Shown here one piece after another: positions 38,591 through 51,700 of a stretch of 64,000 nucleotides of DNA. How positions within the stretch are numbered: position 1 is the first letter of the stretch; every line of letters starts with the position of its first letter. This stretch comes from Pipra filicauda (taxonomy: Eukaryota; Chordata; Aves; Passeriformes; Pipridae): the NCBI RefSeq assembly GCF_003945595.2, contig NW_024104162.1:1-64000 (forward strand), given 5' to 3'. Both the position numbers and the translations under genes were made by a program. The notes below the pieces were generated by a model that was given only the letters and a program-made list of their open reading frames with translations, ran no database searches and had not been told where the DNA came from.

Positions 38591-41500
38591 CTGAAAATAA
38601 AAACAGATTATAATATTCATCAACCTTGTCTTAACATTCCAAGAGGAACTTGGGTGCTGAGTGTATACATATCACACATATGATACTCCCAAGTTTGTAC
38701 CTGCTATAATATCAATAGTTTTTTTGCTTCTGTCCGTTCTATTTTGTTTTCCTTTGCTAAACAAGTATAATTTTTTTAATAAATTATAGGAAAAATCTCA
38801 ATGAAGTCAGGTATTTTATTATTTAAGTATTTTCTGATATTAATCACTTTAGTTTAAGGTACTGCATTATCTCAGTAATTCAAAGTATGCCTGGAATTAC
38901 CCCTTTAGATTATTCTAGCTCAATAAGAAGGACAAAGAAAGGGCGAGGCAAAGCGAGTCGAGTGAGCCTTAAACTGAGGAAGAGGAAAGATGATAACCTG
39001 CCTATCTAAAAACCTCTTCTGCCATGATGCCCTGCTGTAAAGAAAACTCACCTGGACAGAGATCAGGGTGTTTATACTTCAAAAAAGCCAAAACCAGAAA
39101 CAAACAAAACCAAACTAAAAACCTCAAAAGCCACCATTTCCATTCACTTTCTACATCTCCATGAAGTTTTAAAGTATGCCACTCTGTTTTGGATATTTTA
39201 ACTGCTTTAGACATGTCAGGTTCTTCCTCTAGAAAGTATTTAAGCGTCTCGCCAAGGTACATACAAACACACTGGTCGTGACTTATAGTGGTTAAATCAG
39301 AAAGGTTTTGCACAAAACGTTGTCCACTTGATGATGTGGATTTGGGAAGTAAACTCAAATAAAAGCACTCAGTTGCTGATTATCATGGCAATCCCTTCCC
39401 ATGGTTGTGAGGCACTGTGACCTCCTGGACATAATGCAGAGAGGACACGTGTTATGTCATAGATGTAAAATGTCATTAATTGTCTGTCAGAAGAATTAAA
39501 CTCCCTTCATCCTACACTCTCAGTGCCACTCACTATTATGCCACTGGCACAAACCCAAGATTTTGCACAAATAAATAGTAACAAGAAAATTAACTAGTCT
39601 ATCATTTTAGTATGCCACTTTATATAATATGAGAAAATATACCAAAATCCATACAGTGTCATCTGTTCAAAACTGGTTTAAAATATGTAGACAAAATCAG
39701 ACAAATTATTACTGTCAATAAAGATTCAGAATCTTACTTTCATTAGTGATTTTCCACTTTGGATCACGTTCTCTTCCTACTGAAATGATGTTTTGCTGTT
39801 CATTTCATAACATAATGATTTTTTTTCTCATAGCCAATATCACTTCCATTTAAAACAACTCAGATTTTAACAGAAGAAGGATCTCTTATAGTTACTGTTA
39901 AACTGTATTTAAAGATTTCTTTACAAACCTGAAGTTGAATTTATTGTGTGTAGCTCTGCAGAGGTCAACAGTTATGCCAATAAAAATTTGATCTTCATAT
40001 CCAAAAATCTACCACCATAATCAAACACACTAATTTGGGGCACACCTTGCTAAAAATTCTCCTACTACTACATTATATGTGTGCAGGAAAAAACCCTGAA
40101 GTTAAGTTTTGACATCATATATATCTATAATTAACAGGTCAGAAAATCCACAGTGTGCACTGCATGAAGTGTGTTTAAATAAATTTAAATTTGAAAAGAA
40201 CTTAAATAAAAATTAAAATTAAATTTGTAAGTAAATTTGGAGGACAACATTCCAATTAGAAATTCTTTACAGTACAGCAAATACAAGTATTATACCTTTT
40301 TTTCTTTTTCTTTCTCTTTTTTCTTTTTTTATATAAATAGTTTTGTATGTCAGATTGCTGCTATGAGCCAAAGATTCCACTTGCTGTGTAAACTATAAAA
40401 TACTAAGGAATATATAGAAAGGGTTCTTTGGGAAGACCTGACACAGAAGAGCTCACTCTTGTAAATGACCTCTTGTAATATTTTTCTTCGTGTGTATATT
40501 TTATACAGATACAGCAATATGATACATGTGTTAATGAGTTAAGAACTTTTTATTTTATGGCATGTGTATTAGTCACATCTAAAATTACGTTAGCTGGCAT
40601 TCAGAGGACTGCACACTACGTTTCTTTCTTTACTTCATCCAAGTATTAATGATTCCAACAACTACCTCATGACACCCTGTGGAATACTTAAGCAATTGCA
40701 CATTTCAGCTTCACAAAAACAAATTCTCAAGTAAAAGAGAAATAAAACAGGAGAGTGAATATTGATTACATGTTCTTTGAAACAAAGCTAAGATCTGGTC
40801 CTTTATTATCATCAGCTTGACCTACCAATTCTAGGCACCCTAAATTAAAGTACTTATTTCCTATGCACAGTGCTTATCTGAATTCCACAGCATTTACACG
40901 ATTTCCTTCCTCTTAAAACTAATTTAAAATATGATCCAACCCTTAACCAAGAAAACATGTTCTAAAATTATTCAGCATTTACAAAATTCTTTCCTCAGAG
41001 GTAAAGAGAACAGGCAGCAAATTAAAAACATCCCTATTGAATCACAACTGCTTTAAAATAAGTTGTTCAATGCATAGTCCATAGATAAAGTAAGAGGAAA
41101 GGATCTGATTATTCTTCTATTTGTGGTATATAAACCTGAAGGAAATACTTTGAAGGGAACAGGACCACACTGGGGTATGTGAAAGTAGACTCAGTACCAC
41201 AGAGTATTTGTTGGGATGGGCACAGGAGCAGCAGAGCCCTGCTAATACAGACAAGACTTTATGACCAGTTAATCACAGAGTTCTCTCAAAGACACTACAA
41301 AGAGATTGAGCAGTCTCAGATGCTAAAATCTTGGAATATAAGATATGATTTAGTTCTTCCTGGGTTTTTTAAACCAAGAAAGAACAACAAACCCTCTAGT
41401 AACCTCTGTCATTCTCCAACAGATATATATTTGGGTAGAAGCACATGTGTAAGGATACAATGCTGTTGTTGAGTAATGACTTTTGAGCATGCCTGAATTC

Positions 41501-44500
41501 AACTTATGACAGGGACTGTTAAGACTTTCTTAATCCTCAAGCACTTACATTTTTCTTCAGATAGGAAGCTAGTCACTGCGAAGTTTTCCCAACATGGATT
41601 TCTTACCTCTGCAAACTGCTATGTCCCTGTGCCATGATGAAAAGAAACTGCTCCATTCTTTCTGCATTTTAGAAAGTGTGTATATTCCCAGAGCTTAAGC
41701 CAGACTTTATTCTTCCTTTTAAAACAATACCCTTACAGATAAATGTCTTTCCTATGAGACATCCTGTCAATAAACCTCAAGTGCTAATCTTGTCACCTTT
41801 TGGCGACAGTCTCAGGAATGCTTATTAAATACTCAAGGGATTAAAATAAATCTCACCCGCAGACAGGCTTTAAAATTCACAGTAAACCAAGTTCTCAAAG
41901 GAAAATTCCTTTCATTATCAAAATTAAGGTACTGTACTTTCATGAAAATTATATAATCACAGAAAATGTTCTACACTACAACAATTTGCCTTCAGAGATA
42001 TGCATTAAAGTACAAGAGAGTCTAAGACCCCATAAGAGAGAACTTAGCCAAGACTTCTTAGGCCTAGCTAGTGAAACCATAAAGCCATATACTTAAACTT
42101 AGCTGCATGTATTTTCCTCTCTGCTCTGTACCTGAGTTTTAAATAACTCAGACTAAGTATTTTGTAACACTGGTTTTTAATCCTAAAAGTCATTTTTCTC
42201 TACTCTAAATTTCTCTAGGCAGAAGTCTTTGAGTTCTGTGTCATATTAAAACACAGGTCATGTCTGTTCTAGTGAAGTAGATCAATAAGATTAGTTTAAC
42301 TCAAATGTAAAATTAAAATCCAGAGGAGAAAACAGAACCTTTGTATGTATCTTTTCATTACTTCCTAAAAAAGATCTTAGTATTTTAAGAAAAAAAATTC
42401 TACTGAACAATTTCCCAAATACTGTTACATTCTACTTAAACAATAATGGCACTACAAGAAAAGAAAAAGAGATTTAATAAACCACAACATTCACCCAACA
42501 TGAGCATTATCTATGACTACTTTAAAACTCAGTACTCATTCTCAGACTTTAGCTGCTGCCTCACAGACATAGATAAGAAAAGACAAAAGTAATGTAACTA
42601 TTAATCAAATCAGAAAAAAACAGTTAGGGATAGTTCAAATGTATAAACTCTAAATGGCTACTTACACACAATTTATTTTTATTAGTAAGCCTCATGGTAA
42701 ATGTTCTGGCTCACATGGTCCTTTTCAGAAATGTCTCAGGATACCCCAGAAGATGAAATGAGCTTTGGTAGTGACTCAGTAAAATAGATGTGTCTACAGA
42801 CATCCCAACATCTCCGCTCAGTTCCGTGTGGATGTGTGTGTGCTAATTTGTAATGAAGGACTCACAGAAAAAAATGAAACCGTTTTTCCCTACCATGCCT
42901 GTAAAACTATTATTACCTGAAAGCTCAATATAGAAGTATAGTTTTTGAAAAGCACTATAGATTTTTAGCCAGGATTTTTTACCAAATGATGTACAGTTAA
43001 TAAATAGCAAGTCAGTCAAAGTATTTTAAAATTAACAGGCTTTACAGGAGCTATTTGAAGTTTCAGTCTATGGGGTGGAGGGAGAAGCTTTACACTTAGA
43101 ATCATAATATGACCTAAGTACATTTTTCAGTATAAGCAGCATTTCAACTAACAAAATGAGTCCATTGAAGGATAATTTCTGCTTCTACAGCTTGTCATTG
43201 CAGAATTATATTTTGTTTTGAAAGAGGCTGCCCCAGAAATGGTTCCTCATCCAGTCTCCTGAACTTGCACTTTGGTTTTCCTCCTTTTAAGTAGGTAGAC
43301 AGACAAGCATAAATTAGGAATATTTTTTTCAAAAGTCAAAACCCAATACTTTTAGATTCTAAAAATTAATGTTATATTAAAAATTATACAACAATATAAA
43401 ATTATAAAATGAAGGGTTGCTGCTTGAAATTAAGCATATTTATTAAAGTATAAGGTATGTACTGATCTTCTAATCTTTGGCTTTACTAATGTAACTGGAA
43501 AAAAGCTTTTAATCTTATAATGACATGATAAAATACTCTTGGATTCCATTAGCAGTTCCAATATCCACTAAAATGCTTGATTATGTCTAAATAGAATAAC
43601 ACTTCTTACCTATAGTTGTCTGTTCCACAACATGTTCTCAATTTAAAATATTTCCTTTGCGCCTTCCTGTTACTACCTTGCAAATTTATTTTTTCCAAAT
43701 TGAAGTTATACAGCAGTATTGTACTTACTTCAGATTACAACACACCTCGTGGCTCAATAGCATCTTTTAGCTCTATATTCTCATGTTATTTTGCCCCACA
43801 AGACTTAAACACCAGAGATTTTAGATGGCTCAAGGCATATGGCCAGCTCAACCCTACACTGCCAACATGACAGTGGATTACTAAACCACAGACAGTAAAA
43901 GTGCCTTTAAAGCTGCCCATAAAAAGTACACAGTCCTTTAGGTTATGCAAAACAACATTTCCAACCACGGATAAGGAGAAAGCATTCTCCAGTTCAATAG
44001 GTCTGTAAGGTTTTCACACAAAAAGACTGATCTGTCTAAAGAGTTTTTACCTCAAACTGCCTTCAGGACTACACTTCAAAGTACCAAAATGCAGCTGCAC
44101 AGTGACTGTCACAAAGGAGCTAATGAAGCAAATGCTGCTTCAGACATCAGCCCTCACATGAACCTGATGACAGGAGCAATAGAGCAGTGGCATGAGCCAG
44201 TAATCACCCTATTGCTACCTTCCCAACGCACCTAATCCAAGCAGGAAATAATCCTTCAGAATCTTGCTCTACTTGACAAGATTAAAAAACAGAAGAATAC
44301 ATAAGACCAGAATAAGAAACTGGAAAAAAAGAAAAGGTAATCTGAGTATTTCTCCTGATGTACACTTAACGCTGTTTCCTTCCAAAGATACACCACTTCA
44401 ATACAGAACATATTCTGCTTCTATAAAATTGGGGTTTTTTTCTGCTAGAATCACACAGATCATCAGATTAATACTGGGGTTTGAAAACTATGGTTGATCG

Positions 44501-44527
44501 TTATTTTTATAATATATCCTATATACA

Positions 44528-44567
44528 TAAATGAATATACTGTATATATATTCTAGATATTCATTTA
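44528..44567. repeat. AT-rich inverted repeat, 11-bp stem
   Basis: TAAATGAATAT (44528-44538) pairs with ATATTCATTTA (44557-44567), with an AT-rich 18-nt spacer. Confidence 0.8.
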
Positions 44568-46801
44568 CATTATTAACCACATGGTGGTGTTTGTTTTATC
44601 CAGTGCAGTAGCATCATCTTCCCTTTTCCTTTGCTTGAAGTTACCAATCTTCACATGCAACTTGTCTCTAATGAAATAGCAAGTGCTCTGGACCAGGAGG
44701 ATGTTAGTTTACACAGTGTTTAAGCAAAATAAGGCTTCAAATTCTAATTGGTGTCTTCACAGAAATACTGCAGTGTAAAATACTACACTATTTCACAAAT
44801 AAAATTGCAGGATTTTTTGATACTAACTTCTTCTCAATGAAGTCAATTTATCTCAATTTTTCATCACATTTCATTGGTAATATTATAATATTTATTATAT
44901 TAACATACATACTTAAAAACAATTTTGAATCAAATAGCTCCAATAAAACACAAACCAGCAGCCTGCCTAAGACATAACTTTCACTATACTTAAAAAATGC
45001 TGCTATTATCCAGTATTAACACTGTCACGGATTTACACTATCCCCTGTGATAGGCAGTAGTAAGTCAAGTAAGTCAAGTGTCCCATTTCACAGAGAGCAA
45101 CTGTCATGTCTTGGGATGACACACCAAGTACGACTCATTTTGTTAGGCAAGACTGTGCAAAGACAGTTGCTAGAATAAATTGCCTTCAAAAAAATGAGCA
45201 CTGTGAATTCAGCTGAAATTCTGCACTAGAGAAAAGAGGTACTTGCTTCCTGTTTGGTATTCCAGGACTATCCAAGATTTTATAAAAGCTATTCACTCAC
45301 ATATTTATCTCAAATGTCCTTTTAAGCTGCAAAAACTGTCACCAACATATTAAATAAAGCATTTAATCAAATACTGCAAATTAATATACCTAAAAATTTA
45401 ACAGAAAAACAATCTGATACAAGGGAGATGCATATTCTGTGTGTGCACCTGGTACAAAATAATGCAGAAATGAGGTAACTCATTTTGTTTATTCACAAGC
45501 AATAATTTATGAAGCTGGATATGAAAAGTCATATAAGTGTCTACAAGCCACGAGATGGATTACCAATAGCACACATTAACCTCTTCAAAAGAAATAAGTT
45601 CTGCAGCATGTGTGGCTACCTCCTTATGTGACTGAGTAAGGAAGAGAAATACCTTAAGATTTCTCTGTAATTTCTCATTAGAGAGAAAGAGGCCATGCAA
45701 GATGAGAGGCAAAGATGGTATCAGACCTCAAAGAGACAACTGGAAATTATAACAAATACACAAGGACCAGAATATAAAAAACAGGACTTGGAATGAATAA
45801 AACATGCTCTTACTACTGAACACTAAAGCTGTAGTAGCAAACAAATATAAAGAAAATACAAGACAAACAAAAACAAGAGTTTACAGAGATGCTTGATATC
45901 TGGAGATTTTCAAGGAATTAAGTGAAGCAAAGAGAACAGGAGACAAGAAGGGAAAAGTATAAAACCTTTGATGAAGTAATTAACAAACACGGGCAGCAGA
46001 ATCAACCACAAAAGAAAAAGCAAAGGGCAGTTATAATTAGATTTGATCAGAAGATCAACATTACATAACTAGTAATAACCAGGCCAAAAGACATTTCTAA
46101 GGAGTGAGAAATGGTGTATTCAAGTCTTCTTGGGATTAAATTTTGTTCTATTTCAAGATATGCACAACTTTTTTTGTATGAACAAACCTAAAATACAGAC
46201 AGAGAACTAAATTTCAAACTCAGTGTACATTTGGTTTTGAAAACAGAAGTCTGAAGTATCTCAGTCACTTCCACCGCTATTCATCAAATGCCTCAACTGC
46301 AAAAAATTAATATCATCATCTCTAAACAAGAGACAGTCAACTGAAGACTGCCCAGAAAAAAATATCAAATGGATACACAAATCCCAACAACCATGAGGAC
46401 AGAAACTAGAAGCAGAAAGCAGCCCCAGAAGTGGTTATTTCATCAACAAACTCCCAAATCTGTCAGCAGAACTCTCTCAGTTCTTCTGTTTCGTGCTGAA
46501 TTGTGTACAAGCACCATCGAGGCCTCCATGACCAGAGAGCAGAATAACCAGGAGAGAGTATCCCTTGGCTTGCAGATGCTGTGCTTTCTGTCTGAATTGT
46601 TAGTCACGGTAGACTAACATAAAGACAGAGCTTACTCTGTGTCAGTATCTTTCATATCTTTTTCTCTCAAATTGCAAAGATATTAAGGAAAATTCAGACA
46701 CTTATTTTTCAGTGTGAATTTCAACATTGATTTGATTTTTTTCTTTCATTTTAAAGAAAAAAATAAGGCTGGAAATTGCTTGTGTAATTTTGATATCTAG
46801 A

Positions 46802-46868
46802 TTAACAGTTGGACTTGATGATATTAAGGGTTTCTTCCAACAAAGATAATTATATGAATATGATTCTA
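46802..46868 (+). mobile_element. CR1 LINE 3' tail fragment
   Basis: The stretch GTTGGACTTGATGATATTAA, then GGGTTTCTTCCAACAAAGATAA and ATGATTCTATAGAATAG, is the terminal part of a CR1 element with its ATTCTATG-type tail. Only about 65 bp remain. It lies antisense to ERC2. Confidence 0.75.
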
Positions 46869-48299
46869 TAGAATAGTAATAATTGGGCCATTATTCAATT
46901 TTTATTCTGAAAAGGGAAAACAAGGATTCATACTTTTATTTCTATTTTTGTATTTTATAAGGTCTGGAGTATGACTGAGTGATATATTAAACTTGAATGC
47001 AAAGACTTTATCAGAACTCCATATAACAATAGGAAAATGCATTTCTTACATTTCTTTTTCCTATTAGTTTATAACTAAATCAATTGTTTTCAAAATTCTC
47101 TCATACACCACAGATACAGTAACCCAAAAAGAAATAAGATCTTTCCAGATTTGCAGTACCTGAAGTCCGCTTTTTATAAACAGAATTTCAGCCCTTGCAC
47201 CTCTCTTGGCTGTCACAGAAACAGGAAGCTGGAGGGCTCTGCCACCTGAACAAGACTAATAGTTGCTTTTATATTGCAAATTACTATAAATGCTTTGGCA
47301 CATTTTCTTACAACAAATCTCTGTCCTAAGGAGAAAGTAATATAGGAATACAGGGATATTTTAAGATCCAGAAGACATTCTTGCTACTGAACAGTTTAGT
47401 CCCATATGTTCACTCTGTCTATCCACCCATTTCATAGTCTACTCAACACATTCACCACAGTAGAGTCATAGAGCTGCGAATACAAAAAAGGATATGATTA
47501 ATGAAGACATGAAATTTACGTTGATATCAAACTTCTGAACAGATGTTACACAGTAATTAAACTTTACTGAAGTGGGCTGAGGAAAGCAAATAAGTCTGTG
47601 GTAGAATCAAAAGATCTACACGAATTATATGCAAGTATTTCCCATGTCATCATATATTCCATGTGATTCAGTTTGTTAAAAGTATGGAGTATCAACTGAG
47701 GATTAGCAAAATCTCAGGGAAAACAGTACAGTACAGAAGCACAAAGTATTATTACAGTATATAAAAAAAAATCCAATAAGATTGTAAAGTTTATCTAAAG
47801 AAAAAATATATTTGCCCTAGAATTTTGGAGAGAGGAAAAAAATATTAAAAGGAACAGAACCTATGGTCTTTCCCCCTTGATCACTAGGGGGAAAGGTGTA
47901 TCATTTACTGGAAATACACAGTCATATTTTCTCAATACTGACATTGCAGGTCAGTACCTGCAATAAAGCACTGTTATATCTGTGACTTTAATATAATTGT
48001 CTTTATTCCATAATTGTAAACATCAGCCTACTATATGTAGCCTAATGTACATGTAGAAACTGAGAGCATCTTATTGCATCAATAAACAGAGGCAAATGCA
48101 ACTAAAATTGGAGATCAAAAGTGCTAAGTATATTTTCTTCTTCTTCCAAAACAAGCATGTATATTTGTTTTATTGTGCAGTCACTGAAGGAAATATTTCA
48201 TCCATTTTTACTTACTGTGAAATTCTAGATTCCTTCCATAATACGGGATTCAAAGGTACAGGTATGGGAAGGATTCAGAGGAATCAACAAGCATTAAGG

Positions 48300-48700
48300 A
48301 AGAAGATGTGTGCACTGAGTTTTCACACAGAGAGGAGAAGAAAACTCCCCCAGGGCTGCTTAGGGAAGAGATCTGCCCTCAAGTCAGCTGATACTTTTAC
48401 AGGGCTATAAAAGCAGGTCAGTGGGCAAATGGAGCCAAGAGAGGAGAAGGCTGTCACACAGAAGGGAGCTCCTGGACTGAAAGCTTGGCTTCTGTTGCCA
48501 GACTCCAGCTGAGAAAGAGCTGGAACTTAATGCTAAAATTAACCTTCCCCAGGAAGCCAGCCAAAAGAAGCCTGGGATGATAATATCCACTTGTGTATCT
48601 GGAAATACTCAGTCTCTGTCTCCTTCTCCTCAGGGGCCAATAAATTCTCTGAACAAAACAGCTTGACTCTTGGACTCCTCTAAGCAGGACTCACAGTCTT
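48300..48700 (+). other. possible LTR-like remnant with TATA box and AATAAA
   Basis: A canonical TATA box in GC context (GGCTATAAAAGCAGG, TATAAAAG at 48406-48413) is followed 226 bp later by AATAAA (48639-48644). The segment is richer in GC and purines than the surrounding intron. TATA, transcribed region and AATAAA within about 250 bp is the arrangement of a retroviral-type LTR. I could not find convincing TG/CA ends or a target-site duplication, so a chance arrangement or a cryptic promoter is equally open. Confidence 0.3.
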
Positions 48701-51700
48701 GTGAGATGTCCATTGAAAAGTTTTTGCTCTCATTATACGTATTTATTGTGATGTAATTCAAAATGCAACAGGTATATTCCAGACAGTAAATACAGAAATA
48801 CAAAATAGACTAACACATAATTCCAGTTATGACACAAAGAGGTAGATGTTCATTCTTAACAAGCTAATTCTTCTTAGAACAGCTGTCTGTATATACAAGG
48901 GCCAGATTTTCAAGCTGGGTTGGTTGGGTTTGAATTCCTACATCTCACAGTACTTTATGAGTTTCGGGGTAATGGTTGATTACTGACCTTGTTTTGAAGT
49001 CTGGCCCAACTGCACATCGAGAGCACCTGAAAACATGACCTGAAGTACTTCTCAAAGTTAACCATGAAAAATCATACCTTTCTGCTCAGTCCTACTTCTC
49101 AGGTATTTGAAAACATCTAGTGATTTTTTTTTTCACTCATGGCCAGTTTTGTACTATTTGGGGTAGATGCATATAAATCAGGCTATGTGAGCTTACACAA
49201 GAATTTCTCAAGACTTGGCATGGAATATTGTTACACTTTGTCCCGTGCAAGTCAGAGAAGTACATACTAATATACCATCATGTAAACTCATATGTAGAAA
49301 AAAGCTGCTTTGGCATTCTTATACTTTTAATACATATCATTGAATTTGAACAGTGATTTACCTTTTAGTTTGTATCTTGTCATTCCTATTATATCTGTAT
49401 CAATTGAGAAGACTTGGGTGCCTCTGCCCAGATTGAAAAGTTACAGTACATCTCATAAAAAAGTTAACAGATGGTGGGAAGAGAGAGGCAGCAGACAAGT
49501 TGTATAGACAAGCGTTGGGCAACAGGGAATACTGAAAAGGGAAGCTACAAAGGAAATGGAGTAAGAATAGGCACCTCAGGGGGCTGCAGGAAGAGAGTAG
49601 GAGCCAATTAGGCAGTAGGATAGGAAGTCTTCCAGAGCAAGGAACAGGGAGAAATCAATACACTGGACAACAGGAATGTGAAGTAGCACAAGAGGTGTAT
49701 GTTGTGCACATTGCTTTAAAATACACAGATCCATGAAGGGAAATATATATAGAAATGTAAAAACAACATAAACTGTAAGATAGCTTACCAGTCTGTTCCA
49801 AAGACAGATTTAGGTTTGCATATCCAATGTATCACAAGAAAGGTGCTAAAAAGCATGTTACCTTATTTTTAATAAAAAATATTTCCCTGTATAATATCTT
49901 ATTAGAATCAATGTGGTCATTAAAGAGAAATATGGTAATTTTACATACTTTGGAAAAATATTAAGATAGGTAAACAGAAATTCAGAAAAAAATATTTCTT
50001 TTTAATTAGTGAAAAGAGCCATAACCTCCAGTTCTGAATAACAGGCAGAAATCTTCTAACTGGACTTCATTTCAAAGTGAAAAGGTTGAGCAGGTTGTGA
50101 TGTGGACAGGCTGGAAGCCTGACTTAATCTCTAGAGAAAAAGCAATGTTTTCATTCACTCTAAGAATCTCCTTTAAATCCTGCTTGTGGGCAGTGGAACA
50201 TACTATAATATTCTCAGATCCTTTCCAGGACTGCCTATGTTACACCCAATGAAAAACCTATGGTAATTGAATTTCCTTTCCCATTTGAAGGCTATCCAGT
50301 CATTTAATAGATGACCTTGTCAGTCTGATTTCATGCTACTCATTTTCTAAGTTTTACACTGTCTAAAATAATTTATCCTCATTTGGGATATTTATACCTT
50401 CAGAATGTTAAAATAAAAAACTAAACTCTATTAGCTTTAGACAGATACCTGAACCCCACAGGTTTCTAACTATTATTTTTGTTTAACACTTTTACATTTA
50501 CATCATTCTTCTGACCATGAGATATCTGAACTCAAATATGATTTTTCAGGTGGTATAACACAGAAGTCATTAAGAGAGCAGTTATCATCTATTGTTCCAC
50601 TAGCCATTATTTCTGAGGACAGAATATTGGCAATTTTCACTACCACATCCCATTTCAAATACTCTGTAAACTGTATTTATCACTCCCTTCAGCCTCCTGG
50701 CATTAACACTCCAAATTTCTTCTTTGGGCTAGTCATCACTTCTTTTCCCCCATCTGCATTTAAAGGTGGTGAGGGTTGGTTTGTTTGTTTTTCCCTAATT
50801 GAAACACTGAAGAATATTTTCTAAATGAAAACAACGAAGAAGGTTATATCTGAGATAAAAGTCTGCTTTTTCACTCCAAATAAGTACCCCTCAACTATAG
50901 CTCATTTATCCTTTTCCATAACTTTTAAATCAAGTCCAACCAATGTAATTAATATTTTTATTACCTAGAGTATTTTTTCACTTTCATTCTTGCTGTCTTA
51001 GATTAATTTTGTTTCCTAATGAATCCAGAACTATGGTTTACAATAAAATATTGTAAGTCTAGAAAGGCACCACTTCACTGAAATACCATATACTTCTATG
51101 TAGGCCAATCCAGCAAATTTAAACTCTACCATAATTTGTAGTCTACCAGTTTTTCTTGCCTATTTTTCATACATTTTTAATTTATGTATATATGCACTGC
51201 AATATTTTCCAAATATCTGTTTTGTTTTTACCAACACCACTCTATATTTGTACTGATGGCTTAAGGTTACTCTTTAAATCACCAGCCTGAGTGAAAGAAA
51301 AGAATACCTTTACTTCCTTTCCTGGAAAGCTTAAAGAGATATTTAACATGCTTTGTAAGGTTTGAATGTGAAACTCAATACATCTCCCATTTAAGCAACT
51401 CCTGTAGTTTTGATTCCATTGGAAAGCTATAAAAGATACAAGAGTCTAGACAAAAGCAAAATAAATGCACATTTAAACATCACAGTCTTCCACGGGACAA
51501 TGTAACTCCGACCATATACAATTATGATATAGGAAATGCCTACCTGCAGCTACAACTAATTTTGTCAGAAGACTCTGGCCACAAATTACATTACAACAGT
51601 GATTACATATCTCCTTATAAGAACAGGTTCACAACATCCTGTTAACACAGAACTGTGTGAAAATATTAAACATATTTGGTATAAAGACTTCAAAAATATG

